A DNA stretch of 64,000 nucleotides from contig NZ_LMOH01000012.1 of assembly GCF_001423245.1 (NCBI RefSeq), positions 2,518-66,517 of the forward strand, given 5' to 3'. This DNA comes from Aureimonas sp. Leaf324. GTDB lineage: Bacteria; Pseudomonadota; Alphaproteobacteria; Rhizobiales; Rhizobiaceae. The notes under the pieces were generated by a model. That model ran no database searches. It had not been told where the DNA came from and saw nothing but the letters and a program-made list of their open reading frames with translations. The position numbers were made by a program, and so were the translations under genes. This document shows positions 28,002 through 35,716 of this stretch, in pieces (within the stretch, counting starts at the first letter, position 1; each line of letters opens with the position of its first letter).

Positions 28002-28859
28002 ATGAGCGTACAGGGATTTGGCGTCCACACGGCCATGTGGTCGATGGAATGGGACCACGCGGCGGCCGAGTTCGCGATCCCGGAAGCGGTGAAATACGGG
28101 ATCGACTTCCTCGAGATCACCATTCCCGACCCTCGCGTCATCGACGCCGCGCACACGCGCGCGCTCCTCGAGCGGCACGAGGTGGACTGCGTCTGCTCGC
28201 TGGGCATGCCGCTCGACCGCCTGCCGACCAACAATCCCGAAGGCGCCTGGGAGTATCTGAAGATCGCGCTCGACCAGTCGAAGGCGATCGGCGCCAAGGC
28301 GCTGAGCGGCGTCGTCTACGGCGGGATCGGGCAGCGCACGGGCTTCCCGCCGACGCAGGACGAGATCGACGCGACGGCGCGCATCGTCGAAAAGGCGGCG
28401 AACTACGCCAACGATCTCGGCATGCTCTACGGCCTCGAGGCGGTGAACCGCTACGAGAACCACATCCTCAACACCGCGCGGCAGGCCGTCGACATGGTGG
28501 AACGGGTGGGCGCACCCAACCTGTTCGTCCACCTCGACACCTATCACATGAACATCGAAGAGAAGGGCATCGCGAACGGCATCCTGACCGCGCGCGAGCA
28601 CCTGAAATACATTCACCTGTCGGCCAGCGACCGCGGCACGCCGGGCGCCGACACCGTGGCCTGGGACGAGGTCTTCGGCGCGCTCGCGGCGATCGGCTTC
28701 AAGGGCGGCATGGCGATGGAAAGCTTCATCACCGTTCCGCCGGCGCTCGCCGCCGCGCTGTCGGTGTGGCGGCCGGTGGCGCCCGCGCGCGAGATCGTGC
28801 TGGGCGAAGGCCTGCCGTTCCTGCGCAACAAGGCGCGCCAGTACGGCCTGATCTCCTGA
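28002..28859 (+). CDS. Ketose 3-epimerase (D-tagatose/D-psicose 3-epimerase family)
   Basis: A 285-residue TIM-barrel of the xylose-isomerase-like superfamily. The metal-binding set is Glu146 (YGLEAVNR), Asp179 (HLDTYH), His205 (YIHLSAS) and Glu240 (AMESF), with spacing the same as in D-tagatose 3-epimerase. It should epimerise free ketohexoses at C3. GAGGAGG lies about nine bases before the ATG. It has no sugar transporter or kinase beside it; the upstream neighbour is the polysaccharide transferase. Confidence 0.85.
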   Translation: MSVQGFGVHTAMWSMEWDHAAAEFAIPEAVKYGIDFLEITIPDPRVIDAAHTRALLERHEVDCVCSLGMPLDRLPTNNPEGAWEYLKIALDQSKAIGAKALSGVVYGGIGQRTGFPPTQDEIDATARIVEKAANYANDLGMLYGLEAVNRYENHILNTARQAVDMVERVGAPNLFVHLDTYHMNIEEKGIANGILTAREHLKYIHLSASDRGTPGADTVAWDEVFGALAAIGFKGGMAMESFITVPPALAAALSVWRPVAPAREIVLGEGLPFLRNKARQYGLIS

Positions 28860-28866
28860 AGCCGAA

Positions 28867-28897
28867 GCGAGGCGGAGGCTCGAAGCCTCCGCCTCGC
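28867..28897. terminator. Perfect 14-bp hairpin between convergent genes
   Basis: GCGAGGCGGAGGCT (28867-28880), loop CGA, then AGCCTCCGCCTCGC (28884-28897), a perfect stem in the 42-base gap between the epimerase and ridA-like genes. There is no T-tract, but the position suggests a two-way terminator. Confidence 0.7.
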
Positions 28898-28901
28898 AGG
28901 A

Positions 28902-29246
28902 TCAGATCGCCGCGACGACGATGATCTCGACGCGGTACTCGGGCGTGGCCAGAGCCGATTCGCCGGTCGCGCGCGCCGGCGGGTTCGACGGATCGACCCA
29001 GGCATCCCACACGGCGTTCATCGCGCCGAAGTCCTTCATGTCGGCGAGCCAGATGGTCGCCTGCAGGATCTTCGACTTGTCCGAACCGGCCTCGGCCAGC
29101 AGGCGGTCGATCTCGGCGAGCACCGTCTCGGTCTGCTTGGAGACGTCCTCGCCGGGATTGCCGACCTGACCGGCGAGATAGACCGTGTTGCCGTGGACCA
29201 CGGCGGCGCTCATGCGACGGCCGGGCTCGATGCGACGAATGCTCAT
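28902..29246 (-). CDS. RidA/YjgF-family protein
   Basis: A 114-residue RidA-superfamily protein. The fold pattern is clear (VHGNTVYLAGQVG, then QTETVLAEIDRLLAEAGSDKSKILQATIWLADM and EYRVEIIVVAAI). The arginine before VEIIV that binds the carboxylate of imine substrates is in place. Such proteins hydrolyse reactive enamines/imines made by PLP enzymes. GGAGAG supports the ATG at 29246. The subgroup is not the archetypal RidA, so the natural substrate is open. Confidence 0.85.
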   Translation of the reverse strand: MSIRRIEPGRRMSAAVVHGNTVYLAGQVGNPGEDVSKQTETVLAEIDRLLAEAGSDKSKILQATIWLADMKDFGAMNAVWDAWVDPSNPPARATGESALATPEYRVEIIVVAAI

Positions 29247-29320
29247 GAAACTCTCCGAATCGTTCGGTTCTGCGAGAGCTTCATACGGCGTGCCGGTCAG
29301 ATTGGACAGGCGCCGCGGGT

Positions 29321-29494
29321 TCAGCGCCCCGCGTGGGCCCGTGCCGCGGCCTGACGGTTGCCGGGTGACCATCCGCCCGGCTGGGCGTCGCGCTTGTAGA
29401 GCTGGTTCAGATCATCGACGAGCCCCTGCTCGATCGCCTCGTTGCGCGTGATCAGGCCGGCCTCGTAGGCCTCGATGATATCGGTCGTGCTCAT
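29321..29494 (-). CDS. Small protein of unknown function (57 aa)
   Basis: A 57-residue acidic-to-basic protein: helical N-terminal half with TDIIEAYEAGLITRNEAIEQG and a basic Gln/Ala-rich tail. AAGGAAGG precedes both a GTG at 29503 and the ATG at 29494; the ATG has better spacing. No domain recognised. It lies upstream of, and on the same strand as, the ridA-like gene. Confidence 0.5.
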   Translation of the reverse strand: MSTTDIIEAYEAGLITRNEAIEQGLVDDLNQLYKRDAQPGGWSPGNRQAAARAHAGR

Positions 29495-29705
29495 GCGTCC
29501 CACCCTTCCTTTGTCCAGTTCGCGGAATCCGCGGATCAGGGTTCGGTTCCGAGTCTGTTAAGATTTTGAGGCGGCAAAGCGGCGCATCGTGCCCTTGTGA
29601 GGGAACTTCCTCGACCTTCGCCCCTTGAGAACGCCCGCTTCGGCGACAGAATCCGAAGGCGCGCAGCCGATCCCCGGCGCGAGGCGCGAGGGGAATGGTC
29701 CGATC

Positions 29706-30617
29706 ATGCGTTTGAAGTCTTTTGCGCTCGCCCTGACGGCGGCGGTGCTGCTGTCGCAGACGGCGCTGGCTGCGCCGGTCGTCGTGTCCTCGAAGATCGA
29801 TACCGAAGGCAGTGTCCTCGGCAACATGATCCTGCTCGTGCTGCAGAACGCCGGCATCGAGACGACGGACCGGATCCAGCTCGGCGGAACGCTGGTGGTC
29901 CGCAACGCGATCACGGCCGGCGAGATCGACATCTATCCGGAATACACCGGCAACGCGGCGTTCTTCTTCAACAAGGCCGACGACGCGCTCTGGAAGGACG
30001 CGGCGAAGGCCTACGAGGAAGCCAAGAAGCTCGACTACGACGCCAACAAGATCGTCTGGCTGACCCCCTCGCCCGCCAACAACACCTGGGGCATGGCGGC
30101 GCGCAAGGACGTGGCGGACGAGAACAAGCTCGTCACCCTGTCCGACTTCGGAAAATGGGTGTCGGGCGGCGGCGCGGCCAAGCTCGCGGCCTCGGCCGAG
30201 TTCGTGAATTCGGCGTCGGCGCTGCCCTCGTTCCAGACCGCCTACGGCTTCCAGCTGAAGCCGGACCAGCTGCTGACCCTGTCCGGCGGCGACACGGCGG
30301 CGACGATCGCCGCGGCCGCGCAAGCGACCAACGGCGTCAACGTGGCGATGGTCTACGGCACGGACGGCGGCATCGCCCCGTCCGGCCTCGTGGTGCTGGA
30401 AGACGACAAGAACGTCCAGCCGGTCTATCAGCCGGCGCCGATCGTGCGCGAGGACGTGCTGAAGGCCAATCCGCAGATCGCCGACCTTCTGAAGCCGGTG
30501 TTCGAAGGTCTCGACCTCGTGACGCTGCAGGAGCTGAACGGGCGTGTTCAGGTCGGCGGCGAACCGGCGAAGGCGGTGGCCGAAGCCTATCTCCGCTCGA
30601 AGAACCTGATGAAGTAA
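29706..30617 (+). CDS. Glycine betaine/osmolyte ABC substrate-binding protein (OsmF/ProX type)
   Basis: A 303-residue periplasmic binding protein with a signal peptide (residues 1-22, ending TALA). The mature part has the OsmF/YehZ/ProX-type pattern: SSKIDTEGSVLGNMI at the start, ITAGEIDIYPEYTGNA near 75-90, and the late YQPAPIVRED. These proteins usually bind quaternary ammonium compounds. No permease or ATPase gene is adjacent, and a terminator follows directly, so it is an orphan that must use a channel encoded elsewhere. Confidence 0.85.
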   Translation: MRLKSFALALTAAVLLSQTALAAPVVVSSKIDTEGSVLGNMILLVLQNAGIETTDRIQLGGTLVVRNAITAGEIDIYPEYTGNAAFFFNKADDALWKDAAKAYEEAKKLDYDANKIVWLTPSPANNTWGMAARKDVADENKLVTLSDFGKWVSGGGAAKLAASAEFVNSASALPSFQTAYGFQLKPDQLLTLSGGDTAATIAAAAQATNGVNVAMVYGTDGGIAPSGLVVLEDDKNVQPVYQPAPIVREDVLKANPQIADLLKPVFEGLDLVTLQELNGRVQVGGEPAKAVAEAYLRSKNLMK

Positions 30618-30647
30618 CGCCGCCAAGGCGTTGCCTCGTAAGATAAA

Positions 30648-30680
30648 GGGCCCGGCAGCGTCGCTGCCGGGCCGTTTTTC
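30648..30680 (+). terminator. Terminator after the OsmF-like gene
   Basis: GGCCCGGCAGC (30649-30659), loop GTC, then GCTGCCGGGCC (30663-30673), followed by GTTTTT. This is a strong intrinsic terminator shape 31 bases past the stop. It can also act on the minus-strand min operon, whose last small gene ends at 30682. Confidence 0.9.
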
Positions 30681-30681
30681 G

Positions 30682-30846
30682 TTATTGGCGGAGCGCCGCC
30701 TTTTCGGCCTGCGCTTCGCAGACCTCGACGTGCTTGAGCAGCGCCTCGGTCGAGAGCACGGCCGCGATGCTGCGGATGTTGCGTCCCTGCATCTGCGGCA
30801 GCTGCTGCACGCGCTGCAGGCGGACGAGGAGTTCGGCTCGGTTCAT
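30682..30846 (-). CDS. Small protein downstream of minE (54 aa)
   Basis: A 54-codon frame: ATG at 30846, stop TAA at 30682, preceded by AAAGGAGATAGCG, a strong ribosome site. The predicted peptide opens MNRAELLVRLQRVQQLPQ and is a charged helix throughout with one cysteine. It starts 58 bp after the minE stop on the same strand and ends beside a terminator, so it is likely the last gene of the min operon. I do not recognise a family. The ribosome site and position make it probably real. Confidence 0.6.
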   Translation of the reverse strand: MNRAELLVRLQRVQQLPQMQGRNIRSIAAVLSTEALLKHVEVCEAQAEKAALRQ

Positions 30847-30904
30847 CGCTATCTCCTTTTTCGCGATGGCGGAGGTCGGCCGGCGGCGTGATGCCGCCGG
30901 TCGA

Positions 30905-31174
30905 TCAGTGCGTGGCGGCTGTCGCCAGCTGCGGCAGCTCGATGTCGACTTCGAGGGTCGAGATCTGCTCGCCCCGGTCCATCTTCACCTTCACCTTGTC
31001 GCGGTTCACCGGCATGTGCTTGGCGATCACCGCAAGGATTTCCTCGCGCAGCACGGCGACAAGGTCGTTCTGGCCGATCTCGGCGCGCTCGTGCGCCAGA
31101 AGGACCTGCAACCGCTCACGCGCGGCAGGCGCCGTCGTGGTCGATCGCTTCTGGAAGAAACCGAACAGGCTCAT
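30905..31174 (-). CDS. minE: Cell division topological specificity factor MinE
   Basis: An 89-residue MinE. It opens with the membrane-binding MSLFGFF helix, followed by the MinD-binding and anti-MinCD segment ([14 protein letters not shown]) and the topological specificity domain ([34 protein letters not shown]). It stimulates MinD ATPase and drives pole-to-pole oscillation that keeps Z-rings at midcell. The start overlaps the minD stop (ATGA). Confidence 0.97.
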   Translation of the reverse strand: MSLFGFFQKRSTTTAPAARERLQVLLAHERAEIGQNDLVAVLREEILAVIAKHMPVNRDKVKVKMDRGEQISTLEVDIELPQLATAATH

Positions 31175-31986
31175 GCGGCCCTCCGGTTGAAGAACTTGCC
31201 GAAGAGACCCTTCTTGTCGGACGGGACGTTCATCGGAATGGTCTGGCCCATCAGGCGCTTGGCGGCGTCCATATAGGCGCGGGCCGGGGCGCTCGCCGCG
31301 TCCGACAGCGTGACCGGCGTGCCGAGGTTCGACGCGCGCAGGACTTCCGGACTCTCCGGCACGATCCCGAGGAGCGGGATCGACAGGATCTCGAGGACGT
31401 CGTCGACCTTGAGCATGTCGCCGCGCTCGGCGCGGGCCGTGTCGTAACGGGTGAGAAGCAGATGCTTGTCGATGCGACCACCGCTCTCGGCGCGCAACGT
31501 CTTGGAGTCGAGGAGGCCGATGATGCGATCGGAATCGCGCACCGACGAGACTTCCGGGTTGGTGACGACCACCGCGACGTTCGCGTGGCGCATGGCGAGC
31601 GTCGCGCCGCGCTCGATGCCGGCCGGGCTGTCGCAGATCACCCAGTCGAACATCGACCGGAGCTGATCCATCACCCGATCGACGCCGTCCTGCGTGAGGT
31701 TGTCCTTGTCTCGGGTCTGCGAGGCCGGCAGCAGGCAGAGCGTGTCGACGCGCTTGTCGCGGATCAGCGCCTGGTTGAGGTTCGCGTCGCCCTGGACCAC
31801 GTTGATCAGGTCGTAGACCACGCGGCGCTCGGCGCCCATGACGAGGTCGAGATTGCGCAGGCCGACATCGAAATCGACGACCACCACCTTCTGGCCGTTC
31901 TGTGCCAGCGCGGCGCCGAGCGCGGCTGTCGAGGTCGTCTTTCCGACGCCTCCCTTGCCCGATGTCACCACCATCACTTCAGCCAT
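31171..31986 (-). CDS. minD: Septum site-determining ATPase MinD
   Basis: A 271-residue ParA-type ATPase. The deviant Walker [10 protein letters not shown] is at 10-18, and a C-terminal amphipathic membrane-targeting helix ends [13 protein letters not shown]. With ATP it dimerises on the membrane and recruits MinC; MinE releases it. It lies between minC (59 bp) and minE (4-bp overlap) in the usual order. Confidence 0.97.
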   Translation of the reverse strand: MAEVMVVTSGKGGVGKTTSTAALGAALAQNGQKVVVVDFDVGLRNLDLVMGAERRVVYDLINVVQGDANLNQALIRDKRVDTLCLLPASQTRDKDNLTQDGVDRVMDQLRSMFDWVICDSPAGIERGATLAMRHANVAVVVTNPEVSSVRDSDRIIGLLDSKTLRAESGGRIDKHLLLTRYDTARAERGDMLKVDDVLEILSIPLLGIVPESPEVLRASNLGTPVTLSDAASAPARAYMDAAKRLMGQTIPMNVPSDKKGLFGKFFNRRAA

Positions 31987-32045
31987 TGGGGCCCGTCCTC
32001 TTCATGGTTGTCTTTCCGGTCGTCCCGCCGTCGCCGTCATGGCGA

Positions 32046-32822
32046 TCAGTTCGCAAGGGCGACCGTCCTCAGCACGGTATCGTCGAGCCAGACGTGAACC
32101 GCCTGGCCGCGCATCTTGGGGTCGATGTCCTCGGCGGTCTTGTAGAGACCGTCGATCGCGATGAGTTCCGCTTCCAGCTTGCGGCAGAAGATGCGCGCAT
32201 TGGCGTTTCCGGCCGAACCCGCCAGCGCCCGGCCGCGCAGCGCGCCGTAGACGTGGATCGAGCCGCCGGCGATGACTTCGGCGCCCGAGGAGACGGAGCC
32301 GAGCACGGTCACGTCGCCTTCGGGGAAGATGATCGACTGGCCGGAGCGGACCGGCTCGTCGATCAGAAGCGAGGGCGTCGTCGCGACATGCGTTGCGCGC
32401 ACCGGCTCGGGCGTCTTCGGCGCATCGGCGCCTGCGGCCGCCGGCTTCGTCTCCTTGGCCGCCGAGCCGCCTTCCGGCGTCTCCGGCGCCTCGATGTCGG
32501 CGGCGTTGCGGCCACCCTTCATCTCCGGCGGCATGCCCGGCGAAAGAATGGAGGGCAGCGCGCCCTCGATGCCCATCACCCGCACGTTGCGCTTGGTGAG
32601 CTCGGCCAGAAGGTCGGTCAGCTGCTCGCGCGTGATCGGCAGACCCGCCACGTCCAGCACGATCGGCCGGCCGAGGAAGAAGCCGGTCGAGCGGCGCGCG
32701 AGGTCGTCCAGCTGGGTCAGCCATTCGCCGAAGGGAAGCTCGGGCGACAGCACCAGGGCCAGGAAGGACCGGCCGCGAAGGCGGACCGCTTTGCGTGTGG
32801 GTAAGGCTTCGGTCATCTTCAT
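32046..32822 (-). CDS. minC: Septum site-determining inhibitor MinC
   Basis: A 258-residue MinC. The N-terminal domain (about 1-105) blocks FtsZ assembly; a Pro/Ala-rich linker (about 110-145) follows, then the C-terminal beta-helix (about 150-250; SGQSIIFPEGDVTVLGSVSSGAEVIAGGSIHV in two stretches) that dimerises and binds MinD. Two ATGs (32822 and 32816) are possible; neither has a strong ribosome site. It is the first gene of the min operon, and a CtrA-type sequence lies 38 bp upstream. Confidence 0.95.
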   Translation of the reverse strand: MKMTEALPTRKAVRLRGRSFLALVLSPELPFGEWLTQLDDLARRSTGFFLGRPIVLDVAGLPITREQLTDLLAELTKRNVRVMGIEGALPSILSPGMPPEMKGGRNAADIEAPETPEGGSAAKETKPAAAGADAPKTPEPVRATHVATTPSLLIDEPVRSGQSIIFPEGDVTVLGSVSSGAEVIAGGSIHVYGALRGRALAGSAGNANARIFCRKLEAELIAIDGLYKTAEDIDPKMRGQAVHVWLDDTVLRTVALAN

Positions 32823-32859
32823 TAACGTTTCGTTGCCAGCCGATCTAAACGCCTCAGGC

Positions 32860-32874
32860 TTAACCGAGGGTTAA
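32860..32874. promoter_or_regulatory. CtrA-type binding site upstream of minC
   Basis: The sequence TTAA-CCGAGGG-TTAA, followed by C, is an exact match to the full CtrA consensus (TTAA, seven bases, TTAA). It lies 38 bp from the minC ATG, at promoter distance. CtrA is the cell-cycle response regulator of alphaproteobacteria. Control of min by CtrA has been reported in Sinorhizobium to my knowledge, which supports the call. Confidence 0.6.
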
Positions 32875-32966
32875 CTCCTGCAGCACGCGCCAGCCTTGCG
32901 TCGGCGCGCAAACGAAAACGGCCGCCCCGTGGGCGGCCGTCGCGGCAGGCTCGAAGCGGGGTGCGA

Positions 32967-33719
32967 TCAGAGCGCACCGCCCTCCACCATGAAGTTGTTG
33001 GCCGTGCACATCGCGGCGTCGTCGGAGGCGAGGAATAGCACCATGCGGGCCACGTAGACCGGCTCCACCGGCACCGGCAGGCACTGGCGCTCGAGCTGGG
33101 CGTTGAGGCTCTCCTCGGTGACCCAAAGCTGCTTCTGGCGCTCGGTCATGATCCAGCCCGGCACGACCGTGTTGACGCGAATCCCGTGCGGCCCGAGGTC
33201 GCGCGCGAAGGAGCGCGTCATGCCGTGAACGCCCGACTTGGCCGTCGTATAGACCGGCATGCCGCCGCTCGCCTGCATCCAGGAGTTCGAGCCGAAGTTG
33301 ATGATCGAGCCGCCCTTGGCCGCGATCATGTCCGGCGCCACGGTCTGCGTCGCGAAGAAGGCATGGCGCAGGTTGGCCGCGATGCGCTCGTCGTAGTATT
33401 CCGGCGTCACCGTCTCCCAGCCGTGCCGGTCGTCGCGCGCAGCGTTGTTGACGAGGATGTTGGCAGCGCCGACCCGCTCCTTCAGCCGCCCGAAGGCCGC
33501 CTTCAGCGCCTCGATGTCGCGCAGGTCGCAGGGCTCGAAGGCGACGTCGGACCCGAGTTCGGCCGCCAGCGCCGCTCCGCGCTCCGCGTCGATGTCGACG
33601 AAGCCGACCCGCGTGCCCTGCTCCGCGAAGGCGCGCACCATGTCGGCGCCGATGCCGGACGCGCCGCCCGTGATGTAGGCCGTGCGCCCCTTGAGGCTCG
33701 GATAGATGGCGAAGGTCAT
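32967..33719 (-). CDS. SDR aldose dehydrogenase, similar to Caulobacter D-xylose 1-dehydrogenase
   Basis: A 250-residue classical SDR. TGGASGIG is at 17-24, NNAA at 91-94, the catalytic Ser near 144, Tyr157 and Lys161. Several stretches outside the catalytic core resemble Caulobacter XylB, which oxidises D-xylose to the lactone: the AIYPSLKG opening, DDRHG after NNAA, NLRH, QTVAPDM, VVPGW and LFLASDDAAMCT. A pentose or hexose 1-dehydrogenase role is therefore likely. It stands alone, downstream of tspO on the same strand. The substrate is not settled. Confidence 0.8.
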   Translation of the reverse strand: MTFAIYPSLKGRTAYITGGASGIGADMVRAFAEQGTRVGFVDIDAERGAALAAELGSDVAFEPCDLRDIEALKAAFGRLKERVGAANILVNNAARDDRHGWETVTPEYYDERIAANLRHAFFATQTVAPDMIAAKGGSIINFGSNSWMQASGGMPVYTTAKSGVHGMTRSFARDLGPHGIRVNTVVPGWIMTERQKQLWVTEESLNAQLERQCLPVPVEPVYVARMVLFLASDDAAMCTANNFMVEGGAL

Positions 33720-33819
33720 GATCTCTCTCCCGGCGAAACGCTCGTGTCGCAGCGGCTTTGCGCCGGGGGCAGGATCAGGGTCAACCCGTCCGCCCGAAAT
33801 ACGCAGACAAGTTTCTCGT

Positions 33820-34299
33820 TCAGGCGAACACGCCGCGGTCGCGGTTGAGACGCCAGACCGAGAGGTTCAGGCCGAACGCCACGCAGACCCAGGCCAGATA
33901 CGGCAGGAAAAGCCATGCAGCCGTTCGGCTGTAGGACGCGAAGGCAAAGGCGGTGGCTGCGACCGCCACGGCAAGAAGCCCGATATCGGCGAGGGCCCAG
34001 AGCGGCTTGCGCAATCTGAAGAAGAGCCAGGACCACAGGAAATTCAGGACCATCTGGATGCCGAACAGCGTGAAGGCGCCGGCCGGCCATCCGGCGGCCC
34101 GCCAGACCAGCCAGCCGGAGACGGCAATCAGCAGGTAGAGGATCGACCAGACGAGCGGGAACGCACGGTTCGGCGGGGTCCAGCCGGGTTTGCGCAGCCC
34201 GGCATACCAGGGACCCGGCTTGAACAGGATGCCGCTCGTGGCGACCAGACCGGACAGCGCCACGAAACCGAGGAGAACGAGACCGTCTGCGAGCGTCAT
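33820..34299 (-). CDS. tspO: TspO/MBR (peripheral benzodiazepine receptor-like) protein
   Basis: A 159-residue inner-membrane protein with five transmembrane helices. The signature is clear: FKPGPWYAGLRKPGWTPPN, then PLVWSILYLLIAVSGWLVW, QMVLNFLWSWLFF and a YLAWVCVAFGLN last helix. TspO binds porphyrins and affects tetrapyrrole and stress responses. The ATG at 34299 has AAAGGG ten bases ahead; an ATG at 34308 would lie too close to it. Confidence 0.93.
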   Translation of the reverse strand: MTLADGLVLLGFVALSGLVATSGILFKPGPWYAGLRKPGWTPPNRAFPLVWSILYLLIAVSGWLVWRAAGWPAGAFTLFGIQMVLNFLWSWLFFRLRKPLWALADIGLLAVAVAATAFAFASYSRTAAWLFLPYLAWVCVAFGLNLSVWRLNRDRGVFA

Positions 34300-34412
34300 G
34301 CGGATCATGCCCTTTGCCGTTCGGCGGAAGGTAGCGCCGTTCACCGGGTCTTTCCATTCGCCGCAACCGCGGCTAACCGGTCAACGACTTCGATCACCGC
34401 ACCGGACGCCCC

Positions 34413-35534
34413 TTGGCCAAGCTCGCATTCATCGTCACCGAGGACTGGTTCTTCGCATCGCACTTCCTGCCGATGGCCCGGGCCGCGGTCGCGATGGGGC
34501 TCGATGTCGTGGTGATCGCACGGGTGCGCTCGCACGCGGCCGCGATCGAGGCGACGGGCGCGCGTGTGCGATCGCTCGAGGCGGAGCGGCGCAGCCTCAA
34601 CCCGCTGGCGGCGGGCGCGACAGTGCTGCGCCTCGCCCGCATCCTGCGCGAGGAGAAGCCGGACATCGCGCACTGCATCTCGCTGAAGCCCATTCTCGTC
34701 GGCGGTGCCGCCTGTCGCCTCGCCGGCATTCGCCGCCGCGTGTTCGCCCTGACCGGTCTCGGCTTTCTCGGCGCCAAGACCGACCGCACCGGTCGCAGCG
34801 CGCGCTGGGCTCTCCGCCGGATCATCCGCGGCGGCCTCGCCTCGGATCGCACCCGGTTCGTGTTCGAGAACGAGGACGACCCCCGCCTCCTCGGGCTCGA
34901 CCCGGCGGCCGACGATGTGACGATCCTCGGCGGCGCCGGGATCGACCCCGAGGCCTACCCCTCGACCCCACTGCCTCCGGGCGACAAGCTCCGCATCGCC
35001 GTGGTGTCGCGCATGCTGTGGTCGAAGGGCATCGACATCGCGGTAGAGGCCCTCGAGCGCGCCCGCGCAGCCGGGGCGGATGCCACGCTCTCGCTCTACG
35101 GCGCGCCGGATCCCTCGAACCCGAAGGCCATCCCGCTGGAAACGCTGCAGGAGTGGTCGAACCGTTCCGGCGTCACCTGGCATGGGCCGACGACGTCGCC
35201 GGCCGCTGTCTGGCGCGAGCACCACGTCGCCTGCCTGCCGTCGCGCGGCGGCGAGGGCCTGCCGCGCACGCTTCTGGAATCCGCCGCCTGCGGACGGGCG
35301 GCGCTGACCACCGACGTTCCCGGCTGCCGCAGCTTCGTGCGCGACGGGATCGACGGCTTCGTCGTGCCGGTGGACGATATCGAAGCTCTCGCGGGAGCCA
35401 TCGGCAAGCTCGCGGCGGATCGCACCCTCGCCGAGCGCATGGGCGCGGCGACCGCGGCGCGGGTGCGCGACGGATTCACCGAGGCGGACGTGCGCGCGCA
35501 GATGCAGGCGCTCTACCGTGCTCTCCTTGCCTGA
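34413..35534 (+). CDS. Family 4-type glycosyltransferase
   Basis: A 373-residue GT-B glycosyltransferase. It opens with FIVTEDWFFASHFLPMARAA, the usual start of this group, so the TTG at 34413 is taken as the initiator although the ribosome site is weak. The C-terminal half has the GT1/GT4 domain (RIAVVSRMLWSKGIDIAVEA) and the donor-binding RGGEGLPRTLLESAACGR motif. It probably adds a sugar to a lipid-linked intermediate in surface polysaccharide synthesis. The next gene is a sugar aminotransferase 182 bp downstream. Confidence 0.85.
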   Translation: MAKLAFIVTEDWFFASHFLPMARAAVAMGLDVVVIARVRSHAAAIEATGARVRSLEAERRSLNPLAAGATVLRLARILREEKPDIAHCISLKPILVGGAACRLAGIRRRVFALTGLGFLGAKTDRTGRSARWALRRIIRGGLASDRTRFVFENEDDPRLLGLDPAADDVTILGGAGIDPEAYPSTPLPPGDKLRIAVVSRMLWSKGIDIAVEALERARAAGADATLSLYGAPDPSNPKAIPLETLQEWSNRSGVTWHGPTTSPAAVWREHHVACLPSRGGEGLPRTLLESAACGRAALTTDVPGCRSFVRDGIDGFVVPVDDIEALAGAIGKLAADRTLAERMGAATAARVRDGFTEADVRAQMQALYRALLA

Positions 35535-35716
35535 AGACACACCATTTCCATCACGCTGCGCCCACCCGACGCACCAAACGTGATGCCTCACCCCTGCAAG
35601 GCGCTTGATTTGCCCGTGCGAACGGGTAGCCCTGCAATCCAAGTCTTTCCCCACCGCGACGGGCCGCTCGGCACTTTTCCCGATGCGACGCCGCGAGCGC
35701 GAACCGCAGGACAACC

